NCBI GenBank assembly: GCA_002967695.1
Contig: PUHN01000034.1
Location: 1 to 39,608 of the forward strand
Length of the DNA: 39,608 nt
Direction: 5' to 3'
Source of the DNA: Rhodobacteraceae bacterium WD3A24
GTDB lineage: Bacteria > Pseudomonadota > Alphaproteobacteria > Rhodobacterales > Rhodobacteraceae
This document shows, piece after piece, positions 1 to 8,602 of the stretch (position 1 is its first letter; each line of letters opens with the position of its first letter). A program made the position numbers and the translations under genes. Under the pieces are notes generated by a model that made no database searches, was not told the origin of the DNA, and saw only the letters and a program-made list of their open reading frames with translations.

Positions 1-1
1 G

Positions 2-1684
2 GGCGCCGGCCGCATGGCCGAGGTCGGCGCGCGCTTCGCCCTCGACGGCATGCCCGGCAAGCAGCTCGCCATCGACAGCGACATGTCCGCCGGGGCGATC
101 GACCATCAGGAGGCAAAGGCGCGGCGCGAGCGCGAGCAGGCCGAGACGACCTTTTTCGGCTCGCTCGGCGGGGCGTCGAAATTCGTCAAGGGCGATGCCG
201 TCGCGGGCCTTCTCATCACGCTGCTCAATATCGTCATGGGCCTCGTCATCGGGACGACGATGCATGGCATGGAACTCGCCCGCGCCTTTGAGAGTTACGC
301 CATCCTGACGGTGGGCGACGGGCTGGTTTCGCAGATTCCGGCCGTCATCATCTCGATCGCCGCCGGGCTGCTTCTGGCGCGCGGCGGCGCGACGGGAGCG
401 ACCGATTCCGCGATCTTCTCCCAGCTTGGCGCGCATCCCTCGGCGCTGGCCACCGTGGCGGTTCTCATGGGGCTCTTCGCGCTCGTGCCGGGGATGCCGT
501 TCGTCCCGTTCGTCGTTGGCGCGGGCGCGCTGGGCTGGGCGGCGTGGCACGTCGCGCGCCGGACGCCGACGGAGGCCGTGGCGGACGCGCCGCCCGAGGA
601 CGAGCCTGACACCCGGCGTCCGCAACCTCTGGGCGACATGCTCGATCTCGACGACGTCCATGTCGAATTCGCGCCCGATCTCGTCTCGATGGTGCTCGAT
701 CCGGCCTCGGGGCTCGATGCGCGCATTGCCAACATGCGCAATCATGTCGCGCGGGTATACGGGCTGATCATGCCCGAAATCCGGCTGACCGACGATGCCA
801 CCCTGCCGGCGGGCAGCTACCGGATCCGCATCCAGGGGGTCGAACAGGCCCTTGAGCGCCTCGACCCCGAGCGCGTGCTCGCCCTCGTTCAGCCCGACGA
901 CGACGGTTCCCTGCCGGGGATGGATGTGCGCGAGCCGGTCTATGGCGCGCCGGCACGCTGGATCGCGCCCGATCAGCAGGAAGCGGCCGCGCTCGCGGGG
1001 GCAACGGTGGTCACGCCCATCGAGGTTCTCGCGACGCATCTGCTGGAAGTGTTGAAGTCCAACTTCTCACGGCTGCTCACCCTCAAGGGGTTGCGCAAGC
1101 TGCTCGACGAGATGACCAACCTCTCCGACGCCGCGCGGGCGGAGGCCAATCGCGAGATGCTGGCCGAACTGATGCCCGAAAAGGTGCCCAATGATCTGCT
1201 CCTGACGGTCTTGCGGCTGCTGCTGGACGAGCGCGTCTCGATCCGCAACCTGCCGCTCATCCTCGAAGCGATCGCCGAGGCGCGCCCTGCGCTCGGCTCG
1301 CCGGAGGCGATCTGCGAGCATGTCCGCCAGAGGCTCGGCTTCCAGCTGGTCGCCGAGCTGCGCCGCGAGGACGGGACGATTCCGCTCGTCCAACTCGCGC
1401 CGGAATGGGAGCAGACATTCATCACCTATCAGATCGAGGGCGAGCGCGGACAGTCGGAGGTGGCGCTGCCGCCAGCGGAGTTCAATCGCCTGGCCGAGGC
1501 GCTTGCCGAAAAGCTCGCGGGTGCGGGCGAGCGCGGCGAGAGCCCGGCGCTGGTCACCTCGGCCCGGCGGCGACGGTTCCTGCGCACCCTGGTCGCGGCG
1601 AAAGGGCTGCGCGTGCCCGTCCTTTCCTATGAGGAGGTCGGAGTGGAGGCGCGCCCGGCACTGGTGGGGACCGTCGCGGCATGA
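2..1684 (+). CDS. flhA: Flagellar export gate protein FlhA (5' end missing)
   Basis: FlhA is the large inner-membrane gate subunit of the flagellar type III export apparatus; its cytoplasmic domain docks chaperone-substrate complexes. The frame is open from base 2, so the start lies upstream and about 560 residues are seen of the roughly 700 usual for the family. The FHIPEP signature (RFALDGMPGKQ) lies at the left edge, followed by hydrophobic segments around window residues 65-85, 100-120 and 144-180 and then a long soluble C-terminal domain. Its stop overlaps the fliR start by 4 bases, so the two are probably translationally coupled. The identification is firm; only the true start is unknown. 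Confidence 0.95.
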   Translation, partial: GAGRMAEVGARFALDGMPGKQLAIDSDMSAGAIDHQEAKARREREQAETTFFGSLGGASKFVKGDAVAGLLITLLNIVMGLVIGTTMHGMELARAFESYAILTVGDGLVSQIPAVIISIAAGLLLARGGATGATDSAIFSQLGAHPSALATVAVLMGLFALVPGMPFVPFVVGAGALGWAAWHVARRTPTEAVADAPPEDEPDTRRPQPLGDMLDLDDVHVEFAPDLVSMVLDPASGLDARIANMRNHVARVYGLIMPEIRLTDDATLPAGSYRIRIQGVEQALERLDPERVLALVQPDDDGSLPGMDVREPVYGAPARWIAPDQQEAAALAGATVVTPIEVLATHLLEVLKSNFSRLLTLKGLRKLLDEMTNLSDAARAEANREMLAELMPEKVPNDLLLTVLRLLLDERVSIRNLPLILEAIAEARPALGSPEAICEHVRQRLGFQLVAELRREDGTIPLVQLAPEWEQTFITYQIEGERGQSEVALPPAEFNRLAEALAEKLAGAGERGESPALVTSARRRRFLRTLVAAKGLRVPVLSYEEVGVEARPALVGTVAA

Positions 1685-2478
1685 CCGGGGAGATGCCGGA
1701 GACGCTGAGCCAGATCCTGTCCTTTCTGCAGGGGATCGGGGTAACCGGCTTTCTCGTCTTTCTGCGCGTGGGCGCGGCGGCGGCGCTCCTGCCCGTATTC
1801 GGTGAACGGTCGGTGCCGGTGCGCGTGCGCATGGCCGGCGCGCTGGCCTTTACCGTCATCATCGCGCCGGCCGTGACGCCGCAGTTCGCCGCGCCGAGCC
1901 TGGCGGCCGGCGGGCTCGCGCGCGCCTTCGCGACCGAGGTGATCGCCGGCCTCGTGATCGGGGCGGGGCTGCGGCTCTTCGTGCAACTGCTGCAGATTGC
2001 GGGGACGATGGCGGCGCAGGCGACCTCGCTGGCGCAGTTCTTCGGTGGCGCCGGGGTGGACCCGCAGCCGGCCTTCTCGCAGCTTCTGGTGATGGGGGGG
2101 CTGGCCCTTGCGGTGCTGGCGGGGCTTCATGTGCGCATCGTCGAGACCTTCATCCTCTCATATGAGATGCTGCCGCCGGGCGCCTTTCCGGCCGCCGGCG
2201 ATCTCGCGCAATGGGGTGTGGCGCGCGTCGCGGCGATTTTCGCGGCCGCCTTCTCGCTCGCCGCGCCCTTCGCCATCGCGGCGCTGATCTACAACGTGGC
2301 GCTGGGCGTGATAAACCGCGCGATGCCGCAGCTGATGGTCGCCTTCGTGGGGGCGCCGGCGCTGACCGCGGGCGGGCTGGTGCTCATGCTGCTCGTCACC
2401 CCCGCGGCACTGACGATCTGGCTGACGATGCTCAACGGATTTCTCGCCGATCCCGCCGGGGGCGGCGGCGCGCCATGA
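1681..2478 (+). CDS. fliR: Flagellar export gate protein FliR
   Basis: FliR is an integral membrane component of the export gate, which assembles with FliP and FliQ at the centre of the MS-ring. The 265-residue product is almost entirely hydrophobic, with about six membrane segments, and has the family's typical N-terminal stretch (FLVFLRVGAAAALLPVFG). Length is normal for FliR. The ATG overlaps the flhA stop (ATGA) and its own stop overlaps the flhB start in the same way, so flhA-fliR-flhB form one operon. FliQ is encoded about 5 kb away on the other strand and FliP is not in the window. Confidence 0.95.
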   Translation: MTGEMPETLSQILSFLQGIGVTGFLVFLRVGAAAALLPVFGERSVPVRVRMAGALAFTVIIAPAVTPQFAAPSLAAGGLARAFATEVIAGLVIGAGLRLFVQLLQIAGTMAAQATSLAQFFGGAGVDPQPAFSQLLVMGGLALAVLAGLHVRIVETFILSYEMLPPGAFPAAGDLAQWGVARVAAIFAAAFSLAAPFAIAALIYNVALGVINRAMPQLMVAFVGAPALTAGGLVLMLLVTPAALTIWLTMLNGFLADPAGGGGAP

Positions 2479-3569
2479 GCGGGCAGGAGCAGGACAGCGC
2501 CGAGAAGGAACACGAGCCCACGCGCAAGAAGCTCGACGATGCACGTGAACGCGGCGAGGTGCCCAAGTCGACCGACGTGACCACCGCCGCCAGCTATCTG
2601 GGCCTGCTCGTGGCCGGTCTCGCGGTCGGCGCGCAATCCCTCGTCCGCGTGGGCGAAGTCGGTGCGGGCCTTCTGGAGCGGGCGGACTCGTGGTCGGCGC
2701 TCGTCTTCGGTGGGGGTGCGGCGCCGGTGGGCGGGCCGCTCGTCGAGATCGCCGGGGCGCTCGCACCGATCTTTCTGGGGCCTGCGCTCCTCGTGATCGT
2801 GGCCCTCGTGGCGCAGCGGGCCATCGTCTTCGCGCCGGAAAAGCTCCGGCCCAACGGCAACCGGCTCTCGCCGCTCGCCAATGCGCAGAACAAGTTCGGC
2901 CGCTCCGGGTTGTTCGAGTTCGCCAAGAGCTTCGTCAAACTCGTCATCACCGCGACGCTGCTCTTCGTCTATCTGCTCGCGCGCTTTCCCGATATGATCG
3001 CCACGCTGCGCCTCTCGCCCGCGATCGCGACGGCACTGCTGATGCGGATGGTTGTCGAGTTTCTCGCACTGGTCGCGGTGATCGCCTTCGCGATCGGCGC
3101 GATCGATCTGCTCTGGCAGCATTACGATCACGCCCGCAAGAACCGGATGTCGCACAAGGAGCTCAAGGACGAGACCAAGCAGTCGGAAGGCGATCCTCAC
3201 ATGAAGCAGCAGCGGCGCGAGCGCGGCCACGACATCGCGACGAACCGGATGCTCGACGACGTGCCGCAGGCCGATGTGGTCCTGGTCAATCCGAGCCATT
3301 ATGCCGTCGCCCTGAAATGGGACCGGCAGGCGCGGGGCGCGCCCGTCTGCGTCGCCAAGGGGGCCGACGAGATCGCCGCTCGAATCCGTGAACGCGCAGC
3401 GCAGGCGGGTGTGCCGCTCTATCGCGATCGCGCCACGACCCGCGCCGTCCACGCGACCGTGGCGCTGGGAGAAGAGATTCGGGTGGAGCACTACAAGCCC
3501 GTCGCCGCCGCGATCCGTTTTGCCGAGGCGATGCGCGCCAAGGCGCGCCAACGGGTAAATCGGCGATGA
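2475..3569 (+). CDS. flhB: Flagellar export switch protein FlhB
   Basis: FlhB is the export-apparatus protein that switches secretion from rod/hook substrates to filament substrates. The 364-residue product starts with the charged family N-terminus (PTRKKLDDARERGEVPKS, about residues 15-32), then four hydrophobic segments and a cytoplasmic tail. The autocleavage site is present as NPSHY, a variant of the usual NPTHY with the cleaved Asn-Pro bond intact. The ATG chosen overlaps the fliR stop; in-frame codons upstream lie inside fliR and do not look like FlhB. FliK, the ruler that acts on FlhB, is encoded about 11 kb downstream. Confidence 0.95.
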   Translation: MSGQEQDSAEKEHEPTRKKLDDARERGEVPKSTDVTTAASYLGLLVAGLAVGAQSLVRVGEVGAGLLERADSWSALVFGGGAAPVGGPLVEIAGALAPIFLGPALLVIVALVAQRAIVFAPEKLRPNGNRLSPLANAQNKFGRSGLFEFAKSFVKLVITATLLFVYLLARFPDMIATLRLSPAIATALLMRMVVEFLALVAVIAFAIGAIDLLWQHYDHARKNRMSHKELKDETKQSEGDPHMKQQRRERGHDIATNRMLDDVPQADVVLVNPSHYAVALKWDRQARGAPVCVAKGADEIAARIRERAAQAGVPLYRDRATTRAVHATVALGEEIRVEHYKPVAAAIRFAEAMRAKARQRVNRR

Positions 3570-3901
3570 CCCGTGCGACGCGGCTTCGCAGGCTCGAGCA
3601 GGTCACGGAGCTGCTGCGCGACTCCGGCCTTGCCGAGTTGCAGCGCGCCGCGGCGAAGCGCGATGCTCTTCTGGCGCGCCGCGCCGCGCTCACACCCGGG
3701 CCGGTCGAGGCCGACGGGCCCGCGCCCCTGCGTGCGGCGGCTCTGCACGAGCAATGGTGCATGCGCGAACGCGCCCGCATCAATGGCGAGCTGGCCGTGG
3801 CCACCGCCGAGTGGATGCGCTGCCGTGATGCCGCCGCGCGCGCGGTCGGCCGCGCGCAGGCCGTTCACAACCTGTCGCGGAAGCTCAGCCAGGGCCGCTA
3901 G
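3566..3901 (+). CDS. Small FliJ-like coiled-coil protein
   Basis: This 111-residue protein is rich in Arg, Ala and Leu, and its heptad-like pattern predicts a mostly helical coiled coil. It is the last gene of the flhA-fliR-flhB operon; its ATG overlaps the flhB stop by 4 bases. Position, size and helical character suggest a FliJ-like stalk or chaperone for the export ATPase, but I see no diagnostic motif. No other fliJ candidate lies next to fliI in this window. The function is inferred from context and could instead be another general export chaperone. Confidence 0.6.
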   Translation: MTRATRLRRLEQVTELLRDSGLAELQRAAAKRDALLARRAALTPGPVEADGPAPLRAAALHEQWCMRERARINGELAVATAEWMRCRDAAARAVGRAQAVHNLSRKLSQGR

Positions 3902-3959
3902 CTGAGTGGGGCGCGCCGGGCTGGCCGCAGCGCACCCGAACGGCGGAAAGCGCGATCGG

Positions 3960-4406
3960 TCAGTTGTCCTGGCGCATGATCTCGACGATGAGCACATCAG
4001 AGACAGAGCGCCCCGCGACGCGCCGCGCGGCCTCGGTCAGGGCGTGGCGCAGGGTGTCGAGCCGGCCCGAACGGGTGAAATCCCCGTCGAAACCGCCGGC
4101 CGCGGCATGGTCGAACATCACCCGCAGGAAAGTGTCGCGCAGACGCGGCTCGCGCCCGTACACGGCCTCGGCGTGCCCGGCCTCGACCTCGACGCTCAGC
4201 GACAGCACCACCATCGCGGCGACGTGGCCATCTTCGACGATCGGGACGAGAAACTGGTTGCTCAGGCGCGCGAATTCGGTCTGTTCGCCGTCGGGCCCGG
4301 TCTCCTGCGTCGGAGCGGCGGTCGCCGCGGGGCGGAAATAGAATCCGGCGCCGGCGCCGGCGCCGAGCCCGAGACAGGCCAGCAGGATCGGGATCACTGT
4401 GCGCAT
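3960..4406 (-). CDS. FliL-like basal-body-associated protein
   Basis: This 148-residue protein has one N-terminal membrane segment (about residues 4-23, Gly/Ala/Leu-rich) followed by a periplasmic domain. The C-terminal half resembles FliL, including a pattern near YGREPRLRDTFLRVMFDHA and an ending in DVLIVEIMRQ. FliL surrounds the stator and supports torque and swimming. The gene is the last of the reverse operon running from flgB through flgH, 11 bases after flgH. It converges on the flhB operon, with about 58 non-coding bases between. The family assignment is moderate; the sequence is diverged. Confidence 0.65.
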   Translation of the reverse strand: MRTVIPILLACLGLGAGAGAGFYFRPAATAAPTQETGPDGEQTEFARLSNQFLVPIVEDGHVAAMVVLSLSVEVEAGHAEAVYGREPRLRDTFLRVMFDHAAAGGFDGDFTRSGRLDTLRHALTEAARRVAGRSVSDVLIVEIMRQDN

Positions 4407-4417
4407 CGCGGCTGGCC

Positions 4418-5146
4418 TCAGAACGGAAGGATCATGTCGGTGATCTGCTGGCCGATGCGCGGCTGCTGGACGTCGTCAATCTGCCCACGGCCCCCATAGG
4501 AAATCCGCGCCCCGGCGATGCGGTCATAGGTGATCTCGTTGCGCCGCGAAATGTCCTCGGGGCGCACATAGCCCGAAAGCGTGAGTTCGCGCAGCTCGTA
4601 ATTGACGCGCACCTCCTGGCTGCCCTCGATGTGTAGCACGCCGTTGGGAAGCCGCTCCGTCACCGTCGCGGCAAGGCGCAGTTCGAGGCGCTCGTTGCGG
4701 CTGACCGATCCATCGCCGCGATAGCTCGATGCCGAGCTCGTCCCCACCGCGCTGCCCGTCTCCGCCCCGTCGGGCAGACGGGACTCGAGGCGCTGGGGAA
4801 TGCCGAAGAAGTCCGACACCCCCATATTCTCGGAGCTGCTGCGGGCGCGCTCGGAGCTGTTGGAAATCTCGGCGGAATCGTCGATCTCGATGAGCACCGT
4901 CAGGATGTCCCCGCGTCGTTGGGCCCGCCGGTCCCCGAGGAGCGAGCGCTGTCCGGTGGACCAGATCGAGGCGTTGCGGGTCGGGGTGTCTTCGGCGCGG
5001 CGTTCGGGGACGGGAACGCTGTACATCGCATGGGTCGATGCCATGTCGTCGGTCGGGGAAAAGGCCGGGGCCCGGCCCACCTCGGAAAGGCGGCCGCATC
5101 CGGCAACAAGCAGGCCGAGGCAGGCGGTGATGACGATCATTCGCAT
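4418..5146 (-). CDS. flgH: Flagellar L-ring lipoprotein FlgH
   Basis: FlgH forms the outer-membrane L-ring around the distal rod. The 242-residue product begins with a lipoprotein signal peptide whose lipobox is LVAGC, with Cys at residue 17, and continues with the FlgH domain (GDILTVLIEIDDSAEISN; LSGYVRPEDISRRNEITYD). I chose the ATG at 5146 because a GAGGAGA ribosome site lies just upstream and the signal peptide then has normal length; an in-frame codon at 5200 would add 18 uncharacteristic residues. It follows flgA by 10 bases in the same operon. Confidence 0.93.
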   Translation of the reverse strand: MRMIVITACLGLLVAGCGRLSEVGRAPAFSPTDDMASTHAMYSVPVPERRAEDTPTRNASIWSTGQRSLLGDRRAQRRGDILTVLIEIDDSAEISNSSERARSSSENMGVSDFFGIPQRLESRLPDGAETGSAVGTSSASSYRGDGSVSRNERLELRLAATVTERLPNGVLHIEGSQEVRVNYELRELTLSGYVRPEDISRRNEITYDRIAGARISYGGRGQIDDVQQPRIGQQITDMILPF

Positions 5147-5156
5147 CGCGTTCTCC

Positions 5157-5600
5157 TCACGGTTGGCCGGCAAGGGTATCGGCGACGCTGACCCTGCCAT
5201 CCGGCTCCACCACGCCGGTTATGGTGTTGCGGGAGGCGAGGTTCATCACACGGACGCGGTCGCCCGCCCCGCCGCGGCCGAGCGCGCGCCCCTCGGCGCG
5301 GATCGACAATGTCCCTCGTGCGAAGATGATCGTGACGATCTCGTTGCGCTCGACGAGCGCAGGCGCCCCGACATCGCCGCGTCGCACCGGACGGCCGGGA
5401 TAGAGGATCGCGCGCGCCTCCAGCCCGACCGCCTCTGCCGGGTCGGTGAGCGCGCCCGGCGTGTCATCGGGGCGCAGCGCGACATCCTCGGGGCCGATCA
5501 GCGCGTGTGCGCGGATGGTGCGCGTGGCGACGAGCGTGTCGCCCGGCGCCGGGAGGGGGGCGGCGCAGAATATTGCGATCAGGAGCCCGGCGAGACGCAT
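5157..5600 (-). CDS. flgA: P-ring assembly chaperone FlgA
   Basis: FlgA is the periplasmic chaperone needed to assemble the P-ring protein FlgI. The product has 147 residues with a short signal peptide (about residues 1-20) and the SAF/FlgA fold, with features such as LIGPEDVALRPDD, YPGRPVRRGDVG and GDRVRVMNL. It is shorter than enterobacterial FlgA (about 220 residues), lacking the extra N-terminal domain, as is common in alphaproteobacteria. Its ATG shares one base with the flgG stop, so the two are tightly coupled. flgI itself is not in this window. Confidence 0.9.
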   Translation of the reverse strand: MRLAGLLIAIFCAAPLPAPGDTLVATRTIRAHALIGPEDVALRPDDTPGALTDPAEAVGLEARAILYPGRPVRRGDVGAPALVERNEIVTIIFARGTLSIRAEGRALGRGGAGDRVRVMNLASRNTITGVVEPDGRVSVADTLAGQP

Positions 5601-6385
5601 CAGCGCACCTGTGTGGTCGCGCTGAGCATCTGATCGGCCGCCGTGATCACCTTTGCGTTGAGCTCGTAGCCCCGCTGCGCCTTGATGAGTTCGCTGATCT
5701 CGCGGACCGGATCGACCGAGCTTTCCTCCAGATAGCCCTGGCGCAGGGTTCCGGTGCCGTCCTGCCCCGGCGTACTGGTAATTGGCGGCCCCGAGGCGCC
5801 GGTCTCAAGAAACAGGTTGGAGCCCATCGCCTCGAGCCCCGTCTCGTTGGTGAAGGTTGCCAGCGTGAGCTGGCCAAGTCGCTCGGGCTCGACCCGTTCG
5901 GCGAAGTGGGCATAGACTTCCCCTTCGGCGTTCACGGTCAGGCTGCGGGCGTCCGGCGGGATCGTTATGCCCGGCGCGATCTCATAACCGTCGGCGGTGA
6001 CGAGCGCCCCCTCGGCCGAGCGGTGCAGGCCGCCGTCGCGGGTATAGGCCGAGTGGCCCGAGGGCAGGACGACCTCGATATAGCCCCGGCCCTCGATCGC
6101 GAGGTCAAGGTCGCCGTTGGTCTGGGTCAGCGCGCCCTGTTCGAGATTGAGCGTCACCGCGTCGGGGCGCACGCCGAGCCCGAGCTGGACGCCGGCCGGC
6201 ACGCGGGTGCCGTCGGTGGCGTTGATCGTGCCGGCACGGGTGTGCTGCTGGTAATGCAGATCGGCGAAGCGGGCCCGGCGGGCGTCGTAGCCGGTGGTGC
6301 TCATGTTGGCGAGATTGTTGGATATGACATCGACGCGCATCTGCTGGGCGGTCATGCCGGTGGCGGCGATCTGAAGGGCCCGCAT
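5600..6385 (-). CDS. flgG: Distal rod protein FlgG
   Basis: FlgG builds the distal rod of the flagellar drive shaft. The 261-residue product has the rod-hook N-terminal motif (VISNNLANMSTTGYDARRA) and the matching C-terminal helix (LIKAQRGYELNAKVITAADQM) that form the coiled-coil core. A middle stretch (LDLAIEGRGYIEV) is typical of FlgG/FlgF. Length matches the family. It sits between flgF (11 bases upstream) and flgA (1-base overlap). The longer, well-formed FlgG-type C-terminus separates it from flgF. Confidence 0.95.
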   Translation of the reverse strand: MRALQIAATGMTAQQMRVDVISNNLANMSTTGYDARRARFADLHYQQHTRAGTINATDGTRVPAGVQLGLGVRPDAVTLNLEQGALTQTNGDLDLAIEGRGYIEVVLPSGHSAYTRDGGLHRSAEGALVTADGYEIAPGITIPPDARSLTVNAEGEVYAHFAERVEPERLGQLTLATFTNETGLEAMGSNLFLETGASGPPITSTPGQDGTGTLRQGYLEESSVDPVREISELIKAQRGYELNAKVITAADQMLSATTQVR

Positions 6386-6396
6386 GGCGTTCTCCT

Positions 6397-7113
6397 TTAT
6401 CTTCCGAGCGTATCGATGGCCGAGCGGATGCGCTCATCCTCCCGGTCGAGGAAGCTCTGCCCCAGTTCATAGGCGCGCTGGACCTCGATCATGCGCGCGA
6501 TCTCGGCGACGGGATCCACGTTGGACCCTTCGAGAAACCCCTGTTTGATCGTCGGCTCCGCGACCGGCACGATGTCTCCGTCGACGCGGAACATGGTTCC
6601 GCCTTCCCGCTGCATCCCGGCGCCGTCGGCCGGCTCGAAAAGGCCGAGCAGCGCGATCGGCTGGCCGTCAGCCGCAAGCGTTCCGTCGGGGGCCAGGGAG
6701 ATGTCGCGCGCCTGCGGAGGCACGAAGACGGGTGCTCCGCCGATGTCGAGCAGGCGGTGGCCGCGGGTCGTTGCCAGCTCGCCCGCCTCGTTCGGCGAGA
6801 AGCTACCCGCGCGGGTCAGGCGATCACCCTGTGGCGTCTCGATCCTGAAGAAGCCCTCTCCTTCGATCGCGAAGTCGAAGGCGCCGCCCGTCCCGGTTAG
6901 CTCGCCCTGCATGAGGTGGGTCTGACGTCCGCGGGCGGCGGCCATCGAGACCGACGATGCCTCCGGGCCGAGCGCCGCGACATATTCGGAAAAGATCACG
7001 CTTTCGCGTCGAAAGCCGGTCGTGGAGATATTGGCGATGTTGTTTGCCACCGCGTCCATCTCGCGGCCGAGCCCGGCCTGCCGGGTCAGGGTGATGTAGC
7101 CGCTGCTCTGCAT
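6397..7113 (-). CDS. flgF: Proximal rod protein FlgF
   Basis: FlgF is a proximal-rod subunit. The 238-residue product has the rod-family N-terminus (AVANNIANISTTGFRRE), a central FDFAIEGEGFFRIET stretch and a C-terminal helix (EIARMIEVQRAYELGQSFLD). It is shorter than FlgG, as expected for FlgF. A GGAGG ribosome site lies inside the end of fliQ, three bases upstream of this gene in the same operon. FlgF and FlgG are paralogues; the order and the shorter length favour FlgF here. Confidence 0.93.
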   Translation of the reverse strand: MQSSGYITLTRQAGLGREMDAVANNIANISTTGFRRESVIFSEYVAALGPEASSVSMAAARGRQTHLMQGELTGTGGAFDFAIEGEGFFRIETPQGDRLTRAGSFSPNEAGELATTRGHRLLDIGGAPVFVPPQARDISLAPDGTLAADGQPIALLGLFEPADGAGMQREGGTMFRVDGDIVPVAEPTIKQGFLEGSNVDPVAEIARMIEVQRAYELGQSFLDREDERIRSAIDTLGR

Positions 7114-7116
7114 CCG

Positions 7117-7383
7117 TCAGCCTCCGGCGATCAGGGGGACGAGGGTGTCGGTGAAAAAGCCGACGAGGGCGGCGGACATGAAGCTCATCGAGACCCAGAA
7201 GACCGCGATCATCGCCGCGACCTTGGGAACGAAGGTTAGTGTCATCTCCTGTACCGATGTCAGCGCCTGCAAGAGCCCCACGGTGACGCCCGCGACAAGC
7301 GCGACACCAAGCATCGGCGCGGAAATCTTCACCGCGATCCACAGCCCCTGACGCATGGTGTCGAAGAATTCGGCTTCGCCCAT
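7117..7383 (-). CDS. fliQ: Flagellar export gate protein FliQ
   Basis: FliQ is a small gate subunit that packs around the FliP-FliR core of the export channel. The 88-residue product has two hydrophobic helices (about residues 16-38 and 52-76) and the family pattern LLQALTSVQEMTLTFVPK. Length is exactly that of the family. It sits between fliE and flgF in the reverse rod/export operon, so its synthesis is tied to the first-assembled rod parts rather than to fliR and flhB, which are on the other strand. Confidence 0.95.
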   Translation of the reverse strand: MGEAEFFDTMRQGLWIAVKISAPMLGVALVAGVTVGLLQALTSVQEMTLTFVPKVAAMIAVFWVSMSFMSAALVGFFTDTLVPLIAGG

Positions 7384-7400
7384 CTCGCCCCCCTTCGCCG

Positions 7401-7688
7401 TCAGACCGGCATCCGCAGGATTTCCTGATAGGCCTCGACCATCTTGTCGCGGATCGTCACGGCGGTCTCGACGGCGAGCTCGCTTTCCGCGAGCGCCTGG
7501 ACCAGCGCCTGCGGATCGGCGTCGCCGGCCATCGCCGCCTCGGCGGCATTCTCGCCGCGCTGGAGGGTCTCGGCGAAGTCGCCGGCCAGGCTGGCAAGCC
7601 CCTCGCGGCCGGCGCCGTCGGTGGCCGGGGCGGTGGCCGGACGGGCGGCGCTGTAGGTCCGTGCGGCTATGGTGCTGGTGGCATCCAT
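7401..7688 (-). CDS. fliE: Rod/MS-ring adaptor FliE
   Basis: FliE links the MS-ring to the proximal rod and is the first export substrate. The 95-residue product has a loosely conserved N-terminus and the typical C-terminal helix (ALAESELAVETAVTIRDKMV, then an ending in YQEILRMPV). The length is normal. It is the third gene in the operon after flgB and flgC, a common alphaproteobacterial order (flgB-flgC-fliE). Confidence 0.93.
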   Translation of the reverse strand: MDATSTIAARTYSAARPATAPATDGAGREGLASLAGDFAETLQRGENAAEAAMAGDADPQALVQALAESELAVETAVTIRDKMVEAYQEILRMPV

Positions 7689-7715
7689 TCTGGATCTCCC
7701 GTTCTGGTGATGGCG

Positions 7716-8108
7716 CTAGCGCCTGAGCAGTTCGAGCAGCGACGATGTCATCTGCCGCGTCTGGTCGAATATCTTGAGATTGGCCTCATAGCTGCGCCGG
7801 GCCTCGCGGGCGTCGGCTATCTCGATGACGAGATCGACATTGGAACCTTCGTAGTAGCCGTCTTCACCGGCCAAGGGATGCCCCGGATCATTGATCAGTG
7901 GCAGCGGTCGCTGATCCTGCCGGACGGGGCCGACGGAGACGGTCGCGTCATTTCCGGCAAAGCCGTGGAGCTGCTCAAAGGCGACGAGCTTGCGCCGGTA
8001 GCCGGGGGTGTCGGCATTGGCGATGTTTTCCGACACATGTCGCAGCCGTGTGGCCTGGGCGTGCATTCCGGCGGCGGCCTGCGCCAGCGATGAGGCGAGA
8101 TCGGTCAT
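7716..8108 (-). CDS. flgC: Proximal rod protein FlgC
   Basis: FlgC is a proximal-rod subunit. The 130-residue product has the rod signature (VSENIANADTPGYRRK) near the N-terminus and the FlgC-typical VDLVIEIADAREARRSYEAN region near the C-terminus. A GGAGGA ribosome site precedes the ATG, 14 bases downstream of flgB. The length is normal. The stop is TAG, as for flgB. Confidence 0.95.
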   Translation of the reverse strand: MTDLASSLAQAAAGMHAQATRLRHVSENIANADTPGYRRKLVAFEQLHGFAGNDATVSVGPVRQDQRPLPLINDPGHPLAGEDGYYEGSNVDLVIEIADAREARRSYEANLKIFDQTRQMTSSLLELLRR

Positions 8109-8122
8109 TGCATTCCTCCGGG

Positions 8123-8515
8123 CTAGCGGCCGAGGCTGGTCCGCAGGATCGTCGTGGCGCTGCGATAGATGCTCAGCGCCAGATCATGCTGATGGCGAAC
8201 CTCGGCGGCGCGCAGCATTTCCCGCTCCAGCGCGACGCTGTTGCCGTTCGGCGTCGCGACACTCTCGGCGGCGACGGAAGCGGTGTCGTGCGCGGCCGCC
8301 GGCCGACCGGCCGGCGTGAGGTGACCGGGGCGGGTCACCCGCATCGCGATGTCACGGCCGGTGTCGGCATAACTCTGGGCGAAGGGGGCGAGATCGCGTG
8401 CGGCATAGCCGGGCGTGTCGGCGTGGGCGATATTGCGGGCGACGACGGCATTGCGGCGCCCGGCATGTGCGGCCATTGCCCCGGCCATGCGCAGAACTTC
8501 GAGATTTTCGAACAT
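8123..8515 (-). CDS. flgB: Proximal rod protein FlgB
   Basis: FlgB is a proximal-rod subunit and the first gene of the nine-gene reverse operon. The 130-residue product has the rod signature (VARNIAHADTPGYAARDLAP) and a C-terminal helix (MLRAAEVRHQHDLALSIY). I start it at the ATG at 8515; the reading frame stays open far upstream but that part overlaps fliI on the other strand and is not rod-like. An 87-base divergent region separates it from fliI and should hold the promoters of both. Confidence 0.93.
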   Translation of the reverse strand: MFENLEVLRMAGAMAAHAGRRNAVVARNIAHADTPGYAARDLAPFAQSYADTGRDIAMRVTRPGHLTPAGRPAAAHDTASVAAESVATPNGNSVALEREMLRAAEVRHQHDLALSIYRSATTILRTSLGR

Positions 8516-8538
8516 CGGGGCTTCTCCCTCGATCGACC

Positions 8539-8553
8539 TACACAAAGCCTTAA
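8539..8553. promoter_or_regulatory. Candidate CtrA-like paired half-site, flgB/fliI divergent region
   Basis: Read toward flgB this is TTAA-N7-TGTA, one perfect and one degenerate half of the TTAA-N7-TTAA consensus bound by the alphaproteobacterial regulator CtrA. It lies 24 bases before the flgB ATG and 50 bases before the fliI ATG, so it would better suit a promoter for fliI, or a very short flgB leader. The flanking octamer TAAGCGTG recurs upstream of fliC. The match is weak on its own. Confidence 0.3.
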
Positions 8554-8602
8554 GCGTGATTCCTTTAGAAACCGTAATCGGGTGGGAAGCGGAGGACGCG
8601 CG

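Noticed and set aside
7898-8602. In-frame extension upstream of fliI
   Set aside because: It overlaps flgB and flgC on the other strand and has no resemblance to FliI; the ribosome site and homology place the start at 8603.
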